A stretch of DNA of 64,000 nt, taken from NCBI GenBank assembly GCA_000733355.1, contig JNVV01000001.1, forward strand, positions 3,506,278 through 3,570,277, written 5' to 3'. A program made the position numbers and the translations under genes. The notes under the pieces were generated by a model. That model was not told the DNA's origin, ran no database searches, and worked only from the letters and a program-made list of their open reading frames with translations. How positions within the stretch are numbered: the stretch's first letter is position 1; each line of letters opens with the position of its first letter. The DNA is from Falciphora oryzae. Its lineage: Eukaryota; Ascomycota; Sordariomycetes; Magnaporthales; Magnaporthaceae. This document shows, piece by piece, positions 37,229-48,358 of this stretch.

Positions 37229-39554
37229 CTATGCGGCCTTCTTGGCCTTCTTTTCCTTCTTTTCCGTCTTTTCCTTCTTTTCCGTCCTTTCCTTCTTTTC
37301 CGTCTTTTCCTTCTTTTCCGTCTTTTCCTTCTTCTCTGTCTTTTCCTTCTTCTCCACCTTCTTCCCTTTCTCTTGCTTTTCCGATTTTTCCTTCTTCGGC
37401 TTGTTGAGCGCATGGGGGTCGATACCCCTGCGCCTCATGGCGTTGCGCTTGGCACGCTCCATGTACTTCTCGTCCTCGTCGTCGTCGAACCCGCCGAACT
37501 CGCCACCTTCTTGGTCCTCGTCATCCTCGACCGGGGTCTTGTCGATGTCCATCTCGCCGCCGTTGACGCCATCGGCAACAGGGGCGGCGGCTGCGGTGGA
37601 GGCAGTCGATGTGTGGGTGGCGCCGCGGGCATTGGCTGGTGTTGGGCCCGTCTTCTTGAACTTGGCTACGTAGAAGCCGTCCATGTTGTATCTGTCGCAC
37701 ATATCAGTAAAAGCACAAGAGGGACTTCGCGGATCAGCTGGTGGCTGTGTGCCGGGGGAACTCACGTGTGAGGGTAGTAGCGCCTGGTAAGTTTCAGGCT
37801 CGGGTGGAATTTCTTTCCCATGAAGTTGGTGAATCCCTCCTTGCCAAAAGGCAGGCCAGTCTCCAGCAGCTCCACGTTGGGCCGACGCGACAGAGCATAG
37901 TTGACGACTTGTTCGCTACAGGACAACCATTGTTAGCAACCATGGGCGAACAGATTGACATGCCGGAAATTGTCATGGAAACTCACTTCTCTTCCACGGT
38001 GACACTACAGGTTGAGTAGACAAGGTAGCCGCCGCTCTTTGTCGAATCTATGGCCGCTAGCAGCAGTTGCTTCTGGATGTGCGGCAGCTGCATGAAATCG
38101 CGTTCCGTCTTATTTGTCTTGACGCTGGGGTCCTTGGCAATAACGCCGGTACCAGAGCAAGGGGCATCCAGCAGAACGCGGTCGAAGCCGCCCATCAGGG
38201 TCGGAATCTCCCTGGCATCATAGTTGGAGACAATGACGTTCTTGGCGCCGAGGCGGTGGATGTTTCCGATCAGACCCTTGGCACGAGACTTGCTGGGATC
38301 GTTGGCGATGATGACACCTGTGTTCTTCATGAGGGCGGCGCAGTGCGTCGTCTTACCACCGGGGGCGGCGGCCATGTCGAGAACGCGCTCACCCTCCTGT
38401 GGGCAGAGAGCCATAACCGGGAGGAACGACGAGGCGGCCTGGAGAATGTAATGACCGCCCAGGTACTCAGGGGTGGCACCTAGGGGCACGTTGGCGTCGA
38501 AAATTTGTAGGCCGACCTTGGACCACTTGCCCACGGGTTCAAGGGTGACACCGCGGTTGACAAGGGCTTGCGCCAGGTCGCGGCGGCTGGTGCGCAGCGT
38601 GTTGGTGCGGATGACGACGGGGCGCGGGGTCTCGTTGGCCTCGAAGAAGGCGAAGGCCTCGCGGGCGGGGAAGAGCTGCATCAGCTTCTCGGCGAGGTAC
38701 TCGCTGTAGCCGTAGTAGGCGCAGATGTCCTTGAGCAGCTGGTTGCTGTACTCGGCTCTGCTGCGGCCCTCCTCGGCCAGCTTGGTAAAGTCCTCAAGAA
38801 CGCGGACCGTGTCTGTTATCCTGGTGCGGAGCATCTGGAGGTCCGGCGCCAGGAGAGCCTTAGCCTTAGGCATATCCTCATCATCCTCATCGTCCTCAAG
38901 GACGTGCGGCTTATCTCCGACAATGTTGGTCTGCAGCGCATCCTCGCGGAGCTCCGCCTCGTTCTCCTCTTCCTCCTCCTCCCTCTCCTTGTCCAATATC
39001 CTCGAAAGCCCCTCGATGTTGGCGGCTGTGAGCTTCTCCTCCCTATCAGAGTCGTCATCCTCGTCTTCAGAGAAGACGAATTTCTCCTTCCGTGCGTCCT
39101 GGTCCGAATCATAGACCGAATCGTCATCGTCGTCGTCGCCGTCCAGGAAGTCGTCCCTTAGCGCGGCGCCACCCAGCTCATCGTCATCTTCGAGACCGCC
39201 AAAATCCTCAAGGTCACCTAGCGACGAGGCGATGGACTCATCGTCCGAATCCGGCTTCGGGACTTTCTTGGACTTGGAGCCTGTCTTGCCGTTGCTGGCG
39301 ACTGCCACGGCGGCCTTGGAGCCATTGGCCTTGGATGCGGGCTTCTTGGAGAGTTTGGACTTGTCATTGGCCTTCGCCTGGGCCTTGGGCGGCTGCTCCG
39401 TCTTCTTGGAGGTCCTGCGCTTCTTGCTCGACCGCGCCTCGGCCGCGGGCGGATCGTCGACTGGAAGGCCCTTTTTGCGCTTCAGGTTGGCAAAGTGCTC
39501 CTCCGAAAGGGCCTCGGGCATGCCCTGCTTCTTCATGCGCCGGCCGACACCCAT
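37229..39554 (-). CDS. NOP2: NOP2/NSUN1-type 25S rRNA m5C methyltransferase
   Basis: Nucleolar enzyme that methylates a cytosine in large-subunit rRNA and is needed for 60S assembly. Exons 39554-37987, 37915-37766 and 37691-37229 (726 aa); introns of 71 and 74 nt, the first with a CTAACAA branch site. A Lys-rich and then strongly acidic N-terminal third (residues about 30-210, with runs of Asp and Glu) is typical of Nop2. The catalytic core has the SAM-binding DMAAAPGGKTTH, the release cysteine C466 in DAPCSGTG, and the nucleophile C516 in STCSVTVEEN. The junction to exon 2 reads NEQVVNYAL and that to exon 3 reads YYPHTYNMDGFYVAKFKK. The C-terminal tail is a repeated KKEKTE array. The start at 39554 has a strong AAAATGG context. 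Confidence 0.96.
37249..37362 (-). repeat. 18-bp in-frame tandem repeat in the NOP2 tail
   Basis: About six copies of an 18-bp unit encode KKEKTE near the C-terminus of NOP2. Copies differ by single bases, one giving KKERTE. The edges are approximate. A Lys/Glu tail may aid nucleolar retention; that is inferred. Confidence 0.85.
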
Positions 39555-40616
39555 TTTCGCGGGTTTCTGGTATAGACTGGGGGATCGGGTTCTGTCGCGT
39601 CGATTCTTTCTGTCGGCGCTGGCCAAGGGAAAATCCAACAAGCCGCGGACCTTTGGCTGTGTTTCCGCGCCGTCCCAGGGAACCCCACACAAGCACTTGC
39701 CTTTGTCGACAAGTTTTTTTTTTTTTTTGGACCCCTGTTCGACGATAAGATAAACATTTCGCTGTCCCCACAACGACCCACTTCCCAAGCTCTCGCACGT
39801 GACTCGTCTGCCAGAGGACTTGGGTCTTGTCGTTTTCCCCCTGAGCGCCCTGATCTTATTCCACGATCTTGATGAGGTCCGAACGGATAGGCAGGTATGC
39901 CATTCATACTTTTTTCTACTTTTATAAATAATGTCCACATTACTACCAGTATACAATAGGCCCCTAACACTGGCTGTTCTCTTCATTGGGCTTTGGGAAT
40001 GCCATCTTCGCGGCCTCATGATCACCTAAAGGGCGCGCAGTAATCCAGCGCGCCTGGGTCCGTTCCTATCGCGCTGTGCTACTTATCGGTATCATCTTCC
40101 ATATTGCTTAGATCACGCGGATAACTGCTACGCCTTTGGTGAAAGCGTTGAAAGGGTCGATCTACACACCTCGCAGGGCCAGAAACAGAGCATGAAAGAA
40201 ATGCTTCTCTTCCTATGGCCACTTTAGAATACGCCTGCGGTCCGTCATACCAGGACCCTTGATAACATCATTTAACAATACTCACAGGCTTCTGCCTGCC
40301 ATGGCAATCTCCTCAAAGGCAATGGAGAGATCATGAGAGACTTCGCCCGCGGCCTAGTACCGCTCCAACGCCTCGCGGCTGTCCTTGCCGCATATCAGAG
40401 ATCCAGGCGTCGAACGCCATTGCCTCGTCACGCGCCCAGACCCTTGTGCTTTGTGAAGATGCTTTGTGGTGGCATTTACTTCTGCAGTGATATTCCATTC
40501 TAGTGGCTTTGAACTTGTGGCCCTTTGTGGTCGATTTCCGTATTGGGGTCTGAATAGCCCCTATTCAGGGTTCGTGTCTTATTGAGGTCTCAGGCACCTT
40601 CGAGTTCAAAACTGGG
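39555..40616. other. Divergent spacer between NOP2 and the LysM gene
   Basis: Upstream region of both genes. A T tract lies near 39714-39728 close to the NOP2 start. No other gene was seen. Confidence 0.5.
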
Positions 40617-40623
40617 TATAAAG
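40617..40623 (+). promoter_or_regulatory. Candidate TATA box of the LysM gene
   Basis: TATAAAG stands 132 nt before the LysM start codon, followed by a CT-rich then A-rich leader. This spacing suits a fungal TATA-driven, regulated gene. It is a motif match only. Confidence 0.45.
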
Positions 40624-40754
40624 CCACTGGGCTCGCTCTTTCTGGCTTCCTAGACCTCTTCGTCACCGCCTTTGACTGAAATCGAAACACACAGCTTCCA
40701 AGCAACAATAGTGCCATTCGATATAACAACCAACAATCATCCACGATACTCCAT

Positions 40755-41489
40755 ATGAGAGTCAGCCTCACAGCCATCGCCACGCTGGCTAGTCTCGGCG
40801 CAGTCTTAGCCGAGACCCCACTCCCTCCTGCCGACAAGCTACAACCAGGCCACTTCCCCGGCTGGGTCTGCCATGCCTGGGAGGTGGCCGGCGCCGGCGA
40901 CACCTGCCAGGTCGTGGCAGAGCGCAACCGCCTGTCCATCGACCGCTTCATCGAGATGAACCCGCAGATCGGCTCACTCCAGGACTGCGCCACCAAGCTG
41001 CTCGCCGGCTTCTTCTACTGCATCTCGACCTCGCCCGAGCTGGCCCCGGGGGCCGGCACCGCCACGGGCGAGGTCCCCGGCGAGCACGAGCGCGGGCCGC
41101 CGGCGGCCCGACCCAAGCCCCCCGCGCCGCCCGCGGAGACGCAGCCGCCGCCGACCAAGGCGCCCGAGATCGAGTGCAGGTTCCAGTCGGACAACGACTG
41201 CTGGAAGATGTGGGCCATCGCCGGCCCCAACTACAGCAGCAGGTTCAGCACCTTCTGCGCCAACGTGCTCGCGGAGCCGCGCACATGGAGCAAGTGGGAG
41301 GCCGTGGAAGGGCTCGGCTACCCCAGCTACGAGTACATGGACTACGCCTGCCGGACAAAGTACAGAGAGAACCCCCAGGCCCTGACGACGCTGTGCGAGT
41401 GCCTGAACCGCGGGTCCGTTACACGCCCGGCCGGACATCCCTTCAACGGGGTATGGTGTGGACAGTATTCGAGGTGCCGTCCCGACTGA
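40755..41489 (+). CDS. Secreted LysM-domain protein with a cysteine-rich C-terminal region
   Basis: Likely secreted carbohydrate-binding protein. Single exon, 244 aa. Residues 1-19 form a clear signal peptide (MRVSLTAIATLASLGAVLA). A LysM domain spans about 36-92: it starts CHAWEVAGAGDTCQVVAERN, includes IDRFIEMNPQIG and ends near FFYCIS, with cysteines in the fungal LysM pattern. A Pro/Ala-rich linker (about 95-137) leads to a C-terminal region of about 105 residues with eight cysteines (ECRF, DCWK, TFCA, YACR, TLCEC, VWCG, SRCRPD) and many aromatic residues, which I do not recognise. LysM modules bind chitin or related GlcNAc polymers; several fungal LysM proteins act as effectors, but nothing here proves that role. 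A TATA box lies upstream. The neighbours are unrelated. Confidence 0.88.
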   Translation: MRVSLTAIATLASLGAVLAETPLPPADKLQPGHFPGWVCHAWEVAGAGDTCQVVAERNRLSIDRFIEMNPQIGSLQDCATKLLAGFFYCISTSPELAPGAGTATGEVPGEHERGPPAARPKPPAPPAETQPPPTKAPEIECRFQSDNDCWKMWAIAGPNYSSRFSTFCANVLAEPRTWSKWEAVEGLGYPSYEYMDYACRTKYRENPQALTTLCECLNRGSVTRPAGHPFNGVWCGQYSRCRPD

Positions 41490-42607
41490 AATTCCATAAG
41501 CATAGGTCTGGTTGGGCCAGCAAGTCGCAGGTCCCTTGGGCTAGTTTTGCCCGAGAGCTTCTCTATCTTTGGTCGTCAACACTTTTCCTTTTTGTTTCGT
41601 CTTTTCCTTATTTTCCCCCTTGTTTCGTTTTACTCTTTCTCATAATACACTAATTATCCGAATCACAGTCTCTCATCTTTTTCGTCTCTTCACGTTTTTA
41701 TAGCTTAAATTTACCTCTTTTCATAACGATCACGAAGTATCGCCCAAACTGAGCAGTCTTCTTTGCGCCACATTACTCGTCAGATGATGAAATGTCCGGG
41801 GGTTTTAATTCTAACTGCGGCTTGGTGACCGCTACGAAGCCTTAGTTTGGTACTGGATCTGTGGGTGCGATCGTTGAGGTCTGTTCAAAACAGTAGAAAT
41901 GGGGGACAGGGAAGAGAGTGTTTGTCAAGATTGGCAAGGGGTTAAGAAAGGGTAAAGAAGAAAGAGAAGTGACTAGTGCTGGGAGAGAAGGGACGACAGC
42001 AGGGTAGGCTATGAGGAATGCCGGCGGCTGGTATTTCATCATCGAGACGATGCTTATGATAAACTAGCCAAGTCAGGGGATGCTCGTTCCGAGGCACAAC
42101 ATGTTCAAACGAAGTGAGTCCAGACACACACAGCCCACTAGGGACATATCTCTTGTCCACACTGACGCTACCCCGGCTGCCCTCCATTATTTGCCCAACA
42201 AGCGAGTACTGTCCGCCAAGGGCCGGGCTGGAGAGGCCCAGAAAGGGCTGCATAGCGCCGATAACGCCTAGATCAGCTGCGCCCGTAGCGAGCCCTGTAG
42301 TCTTAGGCTCGTAGGCTGTTCTGTTCTCAACATCATTCGCCCGCTCTGAACAGCAGGAGGGACGGCAAGACACTGACAAATAACTGTCTTTTATCAGAGC
42401 ACTGCGCGACCTAACATTGTCTCAACACAATAGGCACGACGACTTGTCGGCCAATACAGTCCTAGGTATCGTACGAACTAACAGTAGCCTGTCGGGTGGG
42501 GAGATGGGAGCCATGTCCCTCCCCGACTCAAGAAAATAGGGGCATACAGAGAGGTGACGTGATTAATGAAGAGAGCATGAGTAACAGCCCCGACAGATTT
42601 CCAACAT
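41490..42607. other. Convergent spacer between the LysM gene and LSB5
   Basis: Probable 3' UTRs and spacer, AT-rich after 41560. No coding signal or repeat was found. Confidence 0.5.
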
Positions 42608-44325
42608 TCACCATCGTGGCTGCGTCTTCTCCAGCCCCGGAGTAACAACCTCGTTTCGGTCGGCGAATGGATCATTCTCATCTTCCTCCTCTGAGTCGGA
42701 CTGCTGCGCTGCAGGCCTGGAACTCGAAGAATTCGCTCCCGGCTTTGAAAGAGCCGATGGCCGCGGCGGGGGCGGCGGGCTGCGGTTGAGACTGAGCCCA
42801 GCCATCTGGCTGGTAGGGCTTGTCGGGGAGCTCTGCTGGGCGAGCTGCTGCTCCTTGGCCTTTTCGCTGAGCACTACAGTGACCGACGCGAGCTACGGTT
42901 AGTATCCTTCATGGTACTGCCGGTTGGGACGTTCAGGGGCTGGCTTCTGGAAAGCAGCTTACTCCGATACGCATGTGCTTGCTCGGCCATTTCGTCCTCA
43001 GAATCGCTATCCGCGTCAATAGAACGGTCAAGCTGTTCAAAGGTCATCAGAGCCGTGATGAGCTCGTCATTTGCGTGGAGGAGGCTGCCAAGCCACTCCT
43101 CCGATTCCACGTGGTGGATCTAAGGGAAAGGCCAAGGAGAACCGGTCAGCTCCGTAAGCGAGGGTATGTGTAGACCAGGATACTGCTCGTCCTCAACTTA
43201 CATATCGGAGGATCTTCCGTCTCAGCTGTTTGCAGGCCTCAAAATGGCGGACGGCGGCCTCGTTTTCTGAGATGCGCTCTCGCTCGCGGTTGATGGTCTG
43301 CAGCGCATTCTGCAAGTTGATGGCGGCTATGGAAGACTCGGCGATGGTCGTCTTCATTTGGTCCTGCTCAGCCGCGAGGTTGAATGGCCGTGGGCCCTTT
43401 TTCCCCTTATCCTTGTCCTTGTCCTTCTTCTTCTTGTCTTTGGACCCAAAATGGCTGAAGGACTCGATCCGCCCAGTCACGTGCGAACCTCCGGCCGACG
43501 ACGGTCCCGCGTGACCGGCAGGGCTGCCTGAGGATTTTGCGGCGTTGGCATCCTCATCTGGCTGGAACGGGTTCTGCTCCGTCTCACGCAGCACCGCGGA
43601 CCGGTCTTGGGTCACAGCTTGTTTGCGGCGGGGCAGTTGCTGGGCAGCTCGGTTAGCGCCGTCTCGGTGACAAGGAGGATGTTAGTCGGCTCACTCACTT
43701 TGTAGAGCTTCGAGACGCCCTCGAGGCCCGGGGTCTTTCCGTACTCGGCAGCCCAGGAGCGGAAGAGGACAGAGCACTTCTTCTTCACCTCGGGATCGGA
43801 CAACTCCGAGGTTCCGCAAAAGCGGAGGCGCTCCAGCAGGGGCTCATCGGCAAAGGCGCGCTGGAAACGAGGCCCGGCGTTCTGGATGAGGCCGTCGAGG
43901 AGGGTCAGGGCGCGCAGCTGGCGATGGACGTTGCCGTACTTCAGCTTCTTGCGGATGGCGCGGGCGGCTTCAGTCGGACCCGAGGCCTGGAGCTTGATGA
44001 CCTCGACCAGGTCCGGGATGCCGCTCAGATCATCCTCCTCGTACGTCTCGCTAGTCAACCGCTCGATAGTGACGGTGACGGCCGAGTAGGGTTTCTTCTA
44101 TAAGCATGGATGCACCTGATCAACATGTGTGCCCGTGGAAGCCGAGTCTATGTGTGGGATCATGTGCTTTATTCCTCCCCCTTTTTCATCTGCCCTCAGT
44201 AGTAGGGGATGAATTCTTGGACGCCAGTGAATGCAAGCGGAAACGAAATGCAGGCAAGCCGGAAAGATAGACAGGCGCTAGGTCCGACTTTCCGATCGGC
44301 AGCGTTTTCGTACCTGTGAGAACAT
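42608..44325 (-). CDS. LSB5: LSB5-like VHS/GAT-domain endocytic adaptor
   Basis: Adaptor that in yeast binds the actin nucleation promoter Las17 and ubiquitin, linking cargo sorting to cortical actin. Five exons: 44325-44314, 44097-43699, 43639-43202, 43119-42963 and 42873-42608 (423 aa, phases consistent). The first coding exon is only 12 nt (ATG TTC TCA CAG) before a 216-nt intron. The VHS/ENTH-like domain fills about residues 5-140 (VTVTIERLTSETYEEDDLSG, LRALTLLDGLIQNAGPRF, SVLFRSWAAEY). A Lys-rich run (KDKKKKDKDKDKGKK) precedes a helical GAT-like region around 215-330. The C-terminus has Pro-rich PPPPPRPSAL and an acidic NDPFAD stretch. Exon 5 uses the second AG after the branch site ACTAACC, which gives AYRMLSEKAKEQQ in frame. 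It is divergent from the ArfGAP gene. Confidence 0.9.
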
Positions 44326-45410
44326 GGATATGGCGCCAACTGGGCCTCAAGTGCCGAAGCAGGATGCGTGGGGTTTCGCTGCTGCCGGGACAGGCGGGAG
44401 GGAATGTGGACGGGCGCAAGATGGAGGGTGCGGGGTAGCAGCAGCGATTGCGGGAGACTCTTTTTAAACCGGCCCTCAACTGTCTCGGCTTGCTTTCAAT
44501 GACTGCTGAGCGCCGCGAGATAGGCGCGAGCAAAGCTGCCTATTGCTTCACGTCAAAGCCTCCCTGTGTTTGGTGCGAACACTGAGAGTGCAGAGCAGTG
44601 CAGCTTGATTGCGTCACGCGCGGTTGGGTGGGCGAGGGCCGCAGCGCTGTCGTGAGCCAGGGTTTCCTTGGCGCTCCTGACAACTGGTGACTGCTGCAAT
44701 GTCAATGCCACGCACAGTGGGGCGGGCGGCTGGAGGTCCCGAGGTTGGACGACGTGCGTCGTTGTGCGGAATACAAAGAACCTTTGGGCTCTGCTAAGCT
44801 CTCAAGCTCTCATTGACGCCGGGACGACGCAGGAGGCTGGTCGGCGGCTGTAGGGATGGGCACTAGACGCGGGGTCCAAAGCTGGTAGGTGCCACTCAAT
44901 AACATCCATCTTGAAGGTAGCCAGCCGTCTGTGCCTTCTCGGTGCCTCCTGTGGAGTTCAAGTTGTTTCTTGGCGGCCGTCGGATCAAAAAACCAAAATG
45001 CAACCTGAGAGTGGGATTGAGTCTGCCTGCATGGGCGCAGCAGGCATCAAGAGTCCCAGGAGAGAAAGAGACTCTAATATGGCAGCGGGAATCGGAAATT
45101 GGACATTCCCTTCACGTCCGCTTTTGCCTCAAAGAATTGATGGGATCAATCTCCGCTAGAGTGCTGGAGGGCCGTATATAATAATACCCGCACCGTACGC
45201 CGCTCCGGCGACCTGACACGATCGCCTATTGTGCAACAGCTGCGCTCCCAAGGCCCAAGACCTCAGCCGGCATTCCGAAAATTAGAAAAGGCTGCCCGAC
45301 AAAAGCGACCCGCCAACCCAAAACCCGCCACTCTCCCTTGACCGACTCGACCGACCCGAACGTCGCCCTTCTCTCCTTTACACGTTTGGCATCGATACCC
45401 GCTGGCCGCC
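44326..45410. promoter_or_regulatory. Divergent promoter region between LSB5 and the ArfGAP gene
   Basis: Shared upstream region for two trafficking genes. A TATA-like TATATAATA lies at 45175-45183 on the plus strand, some 230 nt before the ArfGAP start, followed by a CT-rich leader. No ORF here looks real. Confidence 0.4.
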
Positions 45411-47234
45411 ATGTCGAGACGAGCCCCCAACCCGGCCGCCGAAAGAGCGGCCCAAAACCAGCAGACCATCAAGAGCCTGCTAAAGCTCGAGTCCAACAAG
45501 ATATGCGCAGACTGCAAGAGGAACAAGCGTATGGACGCTCCAGCTCCCGCCTCTAAGCCACGAAAGGGGGCATGATACTGACAGCCAGCACAACGCCGCG
45601 CAGATCCTCGATGGGCGAGCTGGAACCTGGGCGTCTTCATCTGCATCCGATGCTCTGGCATCCACCGCGGAATGGGCACTCACATCAGCAGGGTCAAGTC
45701 GGTTGACCTCGACTCATGGACCGACGAGCAGCTGCAGAGCATCCTGAGCTGGGGCAACGCCCGCGCCAACAAGTACTGGGAGTCCAAGCTGGCGCCCGGC
45801 CACGCTCCCTCCGAGGCAAAGATCGAGAACTTCATCCGCACAAAGTACGAGCTCAAGCGCTGGGTCATGGAGGGCGGCATCCCAGACCCCGCCACACTCG
45901 ACGCCGAGGCCGACGACGACATCCCCCTGAGCATCGTCAAGGAGAAGCAGAACATAGACAAGAAGGAGGCTGTCCGCAAGGCCTCGGTCGGCCAGTCCGC
46001 TGCGCCGCGCCGTGTCCCGGCGCCCCCTGCCCCGCAGGAAGACCTCATCGGCGGTGACCCCATCCCCCAGCGCGCTAGTAGTGCCAGCCCGTCTCTATCC
46101 AAGGTCCCCGCCAAGGCCGACGCCGCACCTCCCAAGACAAGCACCAGAGATTCGCTCCTGGGCCTCGACTTCCTGGGCAACGAGCCTGTCGCTCCCCCAC
46201 GCCCATCCAGCGCCAGCCCGGCCACCACTACCCCCGGCGGCCAGTCACGGCCGGACCTGAAACAGTCGATTCTCTCCCTTTATGCGACGGCTCCTCGCCC
46301 ACAGCCTCCTGCGCAACAGCCAGCACATGGCCATACCGGCTCCTTTGGCGGCATGCAGTCTCCCACATTTCAGCAGCAGAGCTCCATGGGCGGTGGTGGC
46401 GGAGGCATGAGCGGCATGAACGACGCCTTTAGCAGCCTGAGTTTTGGTTCGACAACCGCGGCGCAAAAAAGCCCTGTGAATGATGCCTTCGCTGGCCTCG
46501 GCAGCATCAGCAGTCGCTCTCCGCCGCCACCACAGCAATCCTCGGCTTTCTCGGGCCTCGGCGGTGGGAGCTTTTTTGATGCCAAACCGGCCGCCGCGGC
46601 TCAGCCAAGCCAACAGCAAAAGTCCTCGTTTGGCGGCTTCGACGCATTCTCTTCGTCGGCCACCTCCCCGCCCGCCTCGAAGCCCGCCGCGGCGCCGGTG
46701 CCTGCCTCGTCGGCCCTCGGCGATCTTTTTGACTTCTCCTCGCCCGCACCCGCCGCCGCCGCCCCCAAGCCCGGCGTACCGGCCCCCATGGCCGCCTCAG
46801 CAGCAGCCCCCGCGGCCTCCAGCTCGGTGTTCAACCTCTCGAGCCAGGCCAAGTCGCCCCCGGCCGCGGCGCCCGCGGCTGCGAACCCGATGGCGACGAT
46901 GGGATCGTCGTCGGCCTGGTCCAACTCGGACGTGTGGGGCAATGACAACGCATGGGCCTCGGCTGAACCGGCCAAGCCCGCCGTGGCACCCAGCCAGCCT
47001 GCATCCAGCGGATTCGGTGGCTGGGGAGGTAGCACGGCTGGCGGATCGAGCCTGGCCAACCAGAGCATCGTCCCCGGGGCTTCGGGTGGGTTCCAACCCA
47101 AAGTATCGGCCGACGAGGAGTTTGGCGGCTGGGCCAGCAGCACGGGTGGAAATACCAAGCCCGCGGGCGGGTTTGGCGCGACTGGCGGCTCAGGGGGGAA
47201 CGGCGATGATTTATTCTCAAACGTGTGGCAGTGA
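45411..47234 (+). CDS. AGE2: AGE2/SMAP-type Arf GTPase-activating protein
   Basis: Stimulates GTP hydrolysis on Arf at the trans-Golgi or endosomes, controlling coat cycling. Exons 45411-45528 and 45604-47234 (582 aa); the 75-nt intron (GTATGG donor, GCGCAG acceptor) cuts the zinc finger and restores NKHPRWASWNLGVFICIRC. The finger cysteines are C32, C35, C53 and C56, and the arginine finger is R61 in SGIHRGMGTHISRVKS. The spacing of 17 residues between the inner cysteines is as in Age2-like proteins. The ArfGAP fold ends near residue 150. The remaining 430 residues are low complexity, Ala/Ser/Pro/Gly-rich with repeated phenylalanines, and include FGGW-type repeats near the end, likely clathrin- or adaptor-binding. 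LSB5 is divergent upstream; SFT1 is convergent downstream. Confidence 0.93.
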
Positions 47235-47995
47235 TTTGTTTATATTGGGCATGTTGGAGATGTGGTCGGTAGGTGGGTGATAGATAGAAGGCTGCATTGT
47301 TTTGTGCGAGAATCGTTGCTCGTGCGGGACGGGGGTCGGTTTCTGCTCTTGATTCCTTGTATTTGGATGCTCGGCGTCGGGCTCTTTACATCTCGATTTA
47401 TACACGCAATTTATTTGAGGGCGTCAATCATGGCAAGAACCCGTACTCGACCATTGCGCATGATCAGAGCGACACGAGAGAAGACGGCTATCAATAGGAT
47501 CGTCCCAAGTCCTTGTGTTCCAAAGAAAGTCTAGACCTAATCGTACAAGTTGCATAGCTGATGGTCGTATCTGTTCTATATCCTATCCTGGAAAAAAAAA
47601 AAAAAAAAAAAAAACCTTGCATGCGCTCAAAAGCAAATGATAACCAAAAATAGAGTGACCCGGACGCCGTGCTATGCTTTCAAGCTACGGGAGACGGCAC
47701 CCCCGTTGATATCCGTTTGATACGTCCGCCGCACGCTAGTCCCAAGGGCTTCACTGCGCGCTGCATCCTTTGAGATGTCGCATCTTGGTTCCAATATGCG
47801 TATTCCCTGTCGTCCAACCGACAACACTCTAGTGTGGGCCCCATGGGCAGCAGAAGCTCGGGGAGCCCAGTTGTCCCGGGTTCTACAGCCGTCACCCAGC
47901 CACAACTCGTGAGAGCATCCTGCCTGACCAGCCTTTTTGGGAGTTTCGGTTGAGATGTCTTTTTTTTTTATTTTTATTTCCGGCGATATTTTCTT
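47235..47995. other. Convergent spacer between the ArfGAP gene and SFT1
   Basis: Probable 3' UTRs. A 23-nt A tract is at 47592-47614. No gene was recognised. Confidence 0.5.
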
Positions 47996-48358
47996 TCAAA
48001 AGAATAGCTTCATGCCGTAATAGAGCACCAGGAAGACGGCGATGAGGATGGCCGACAGCTTGAGGATGGCGACCTTGTTGCCCGACGCGGCCATGCGGCC
48101 GATGCGGCTGGTGGAGTTTTTGAGCTGCGCGCCCATGGACGAGAAGGTGTCGGACTAGAACAAAAAGAGTCAGGGCTGGGAAGAGGAGAGGAGAGGAGGG
48201 AAGGAGGTGCTTGTGCGGCTCACGGTCGAGTCGATGACGTCCTGCGCCCGCGCGTTGTCGTAGATGTCCACCGTCACGCCCCGGAGCGCCGACACCTTGG
48301 CGGACAGCTCTTCCAGGCGGGCATTGTTCTGGCGTTCGCGCTCGTATGATTCCGACAT
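47996..48358 (-). CDS. SFT1: SFT1-like Golgi SNARE
   Basis: Small tail-anchored Bet1-like SNARE that acts in intra-Golgi retrograde transport. Exons 48358-48224 and 48154-47996 (97 aa); the 69-nt intron has a GTGAGC donor, a CTGAC branch site and a TTCTAG acceptor. The SNARE helix covers about residues 8-68 (RQNNARLEELSAKVSALRGV, DNARAQDVIDSTSDTFSSMG), and a single membrane helix follows (KVAILKLSAILIAVFLVLYY), ending GMKLFF. The length matches yeast Sft1. A run of 16 A lies two bases before the ATG on the sense strand. The frame extends upstream through the A tract to a GTG but no ATG, so 48358 is the start. YSC84 is divergent upstream. Confidence 0.92.
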
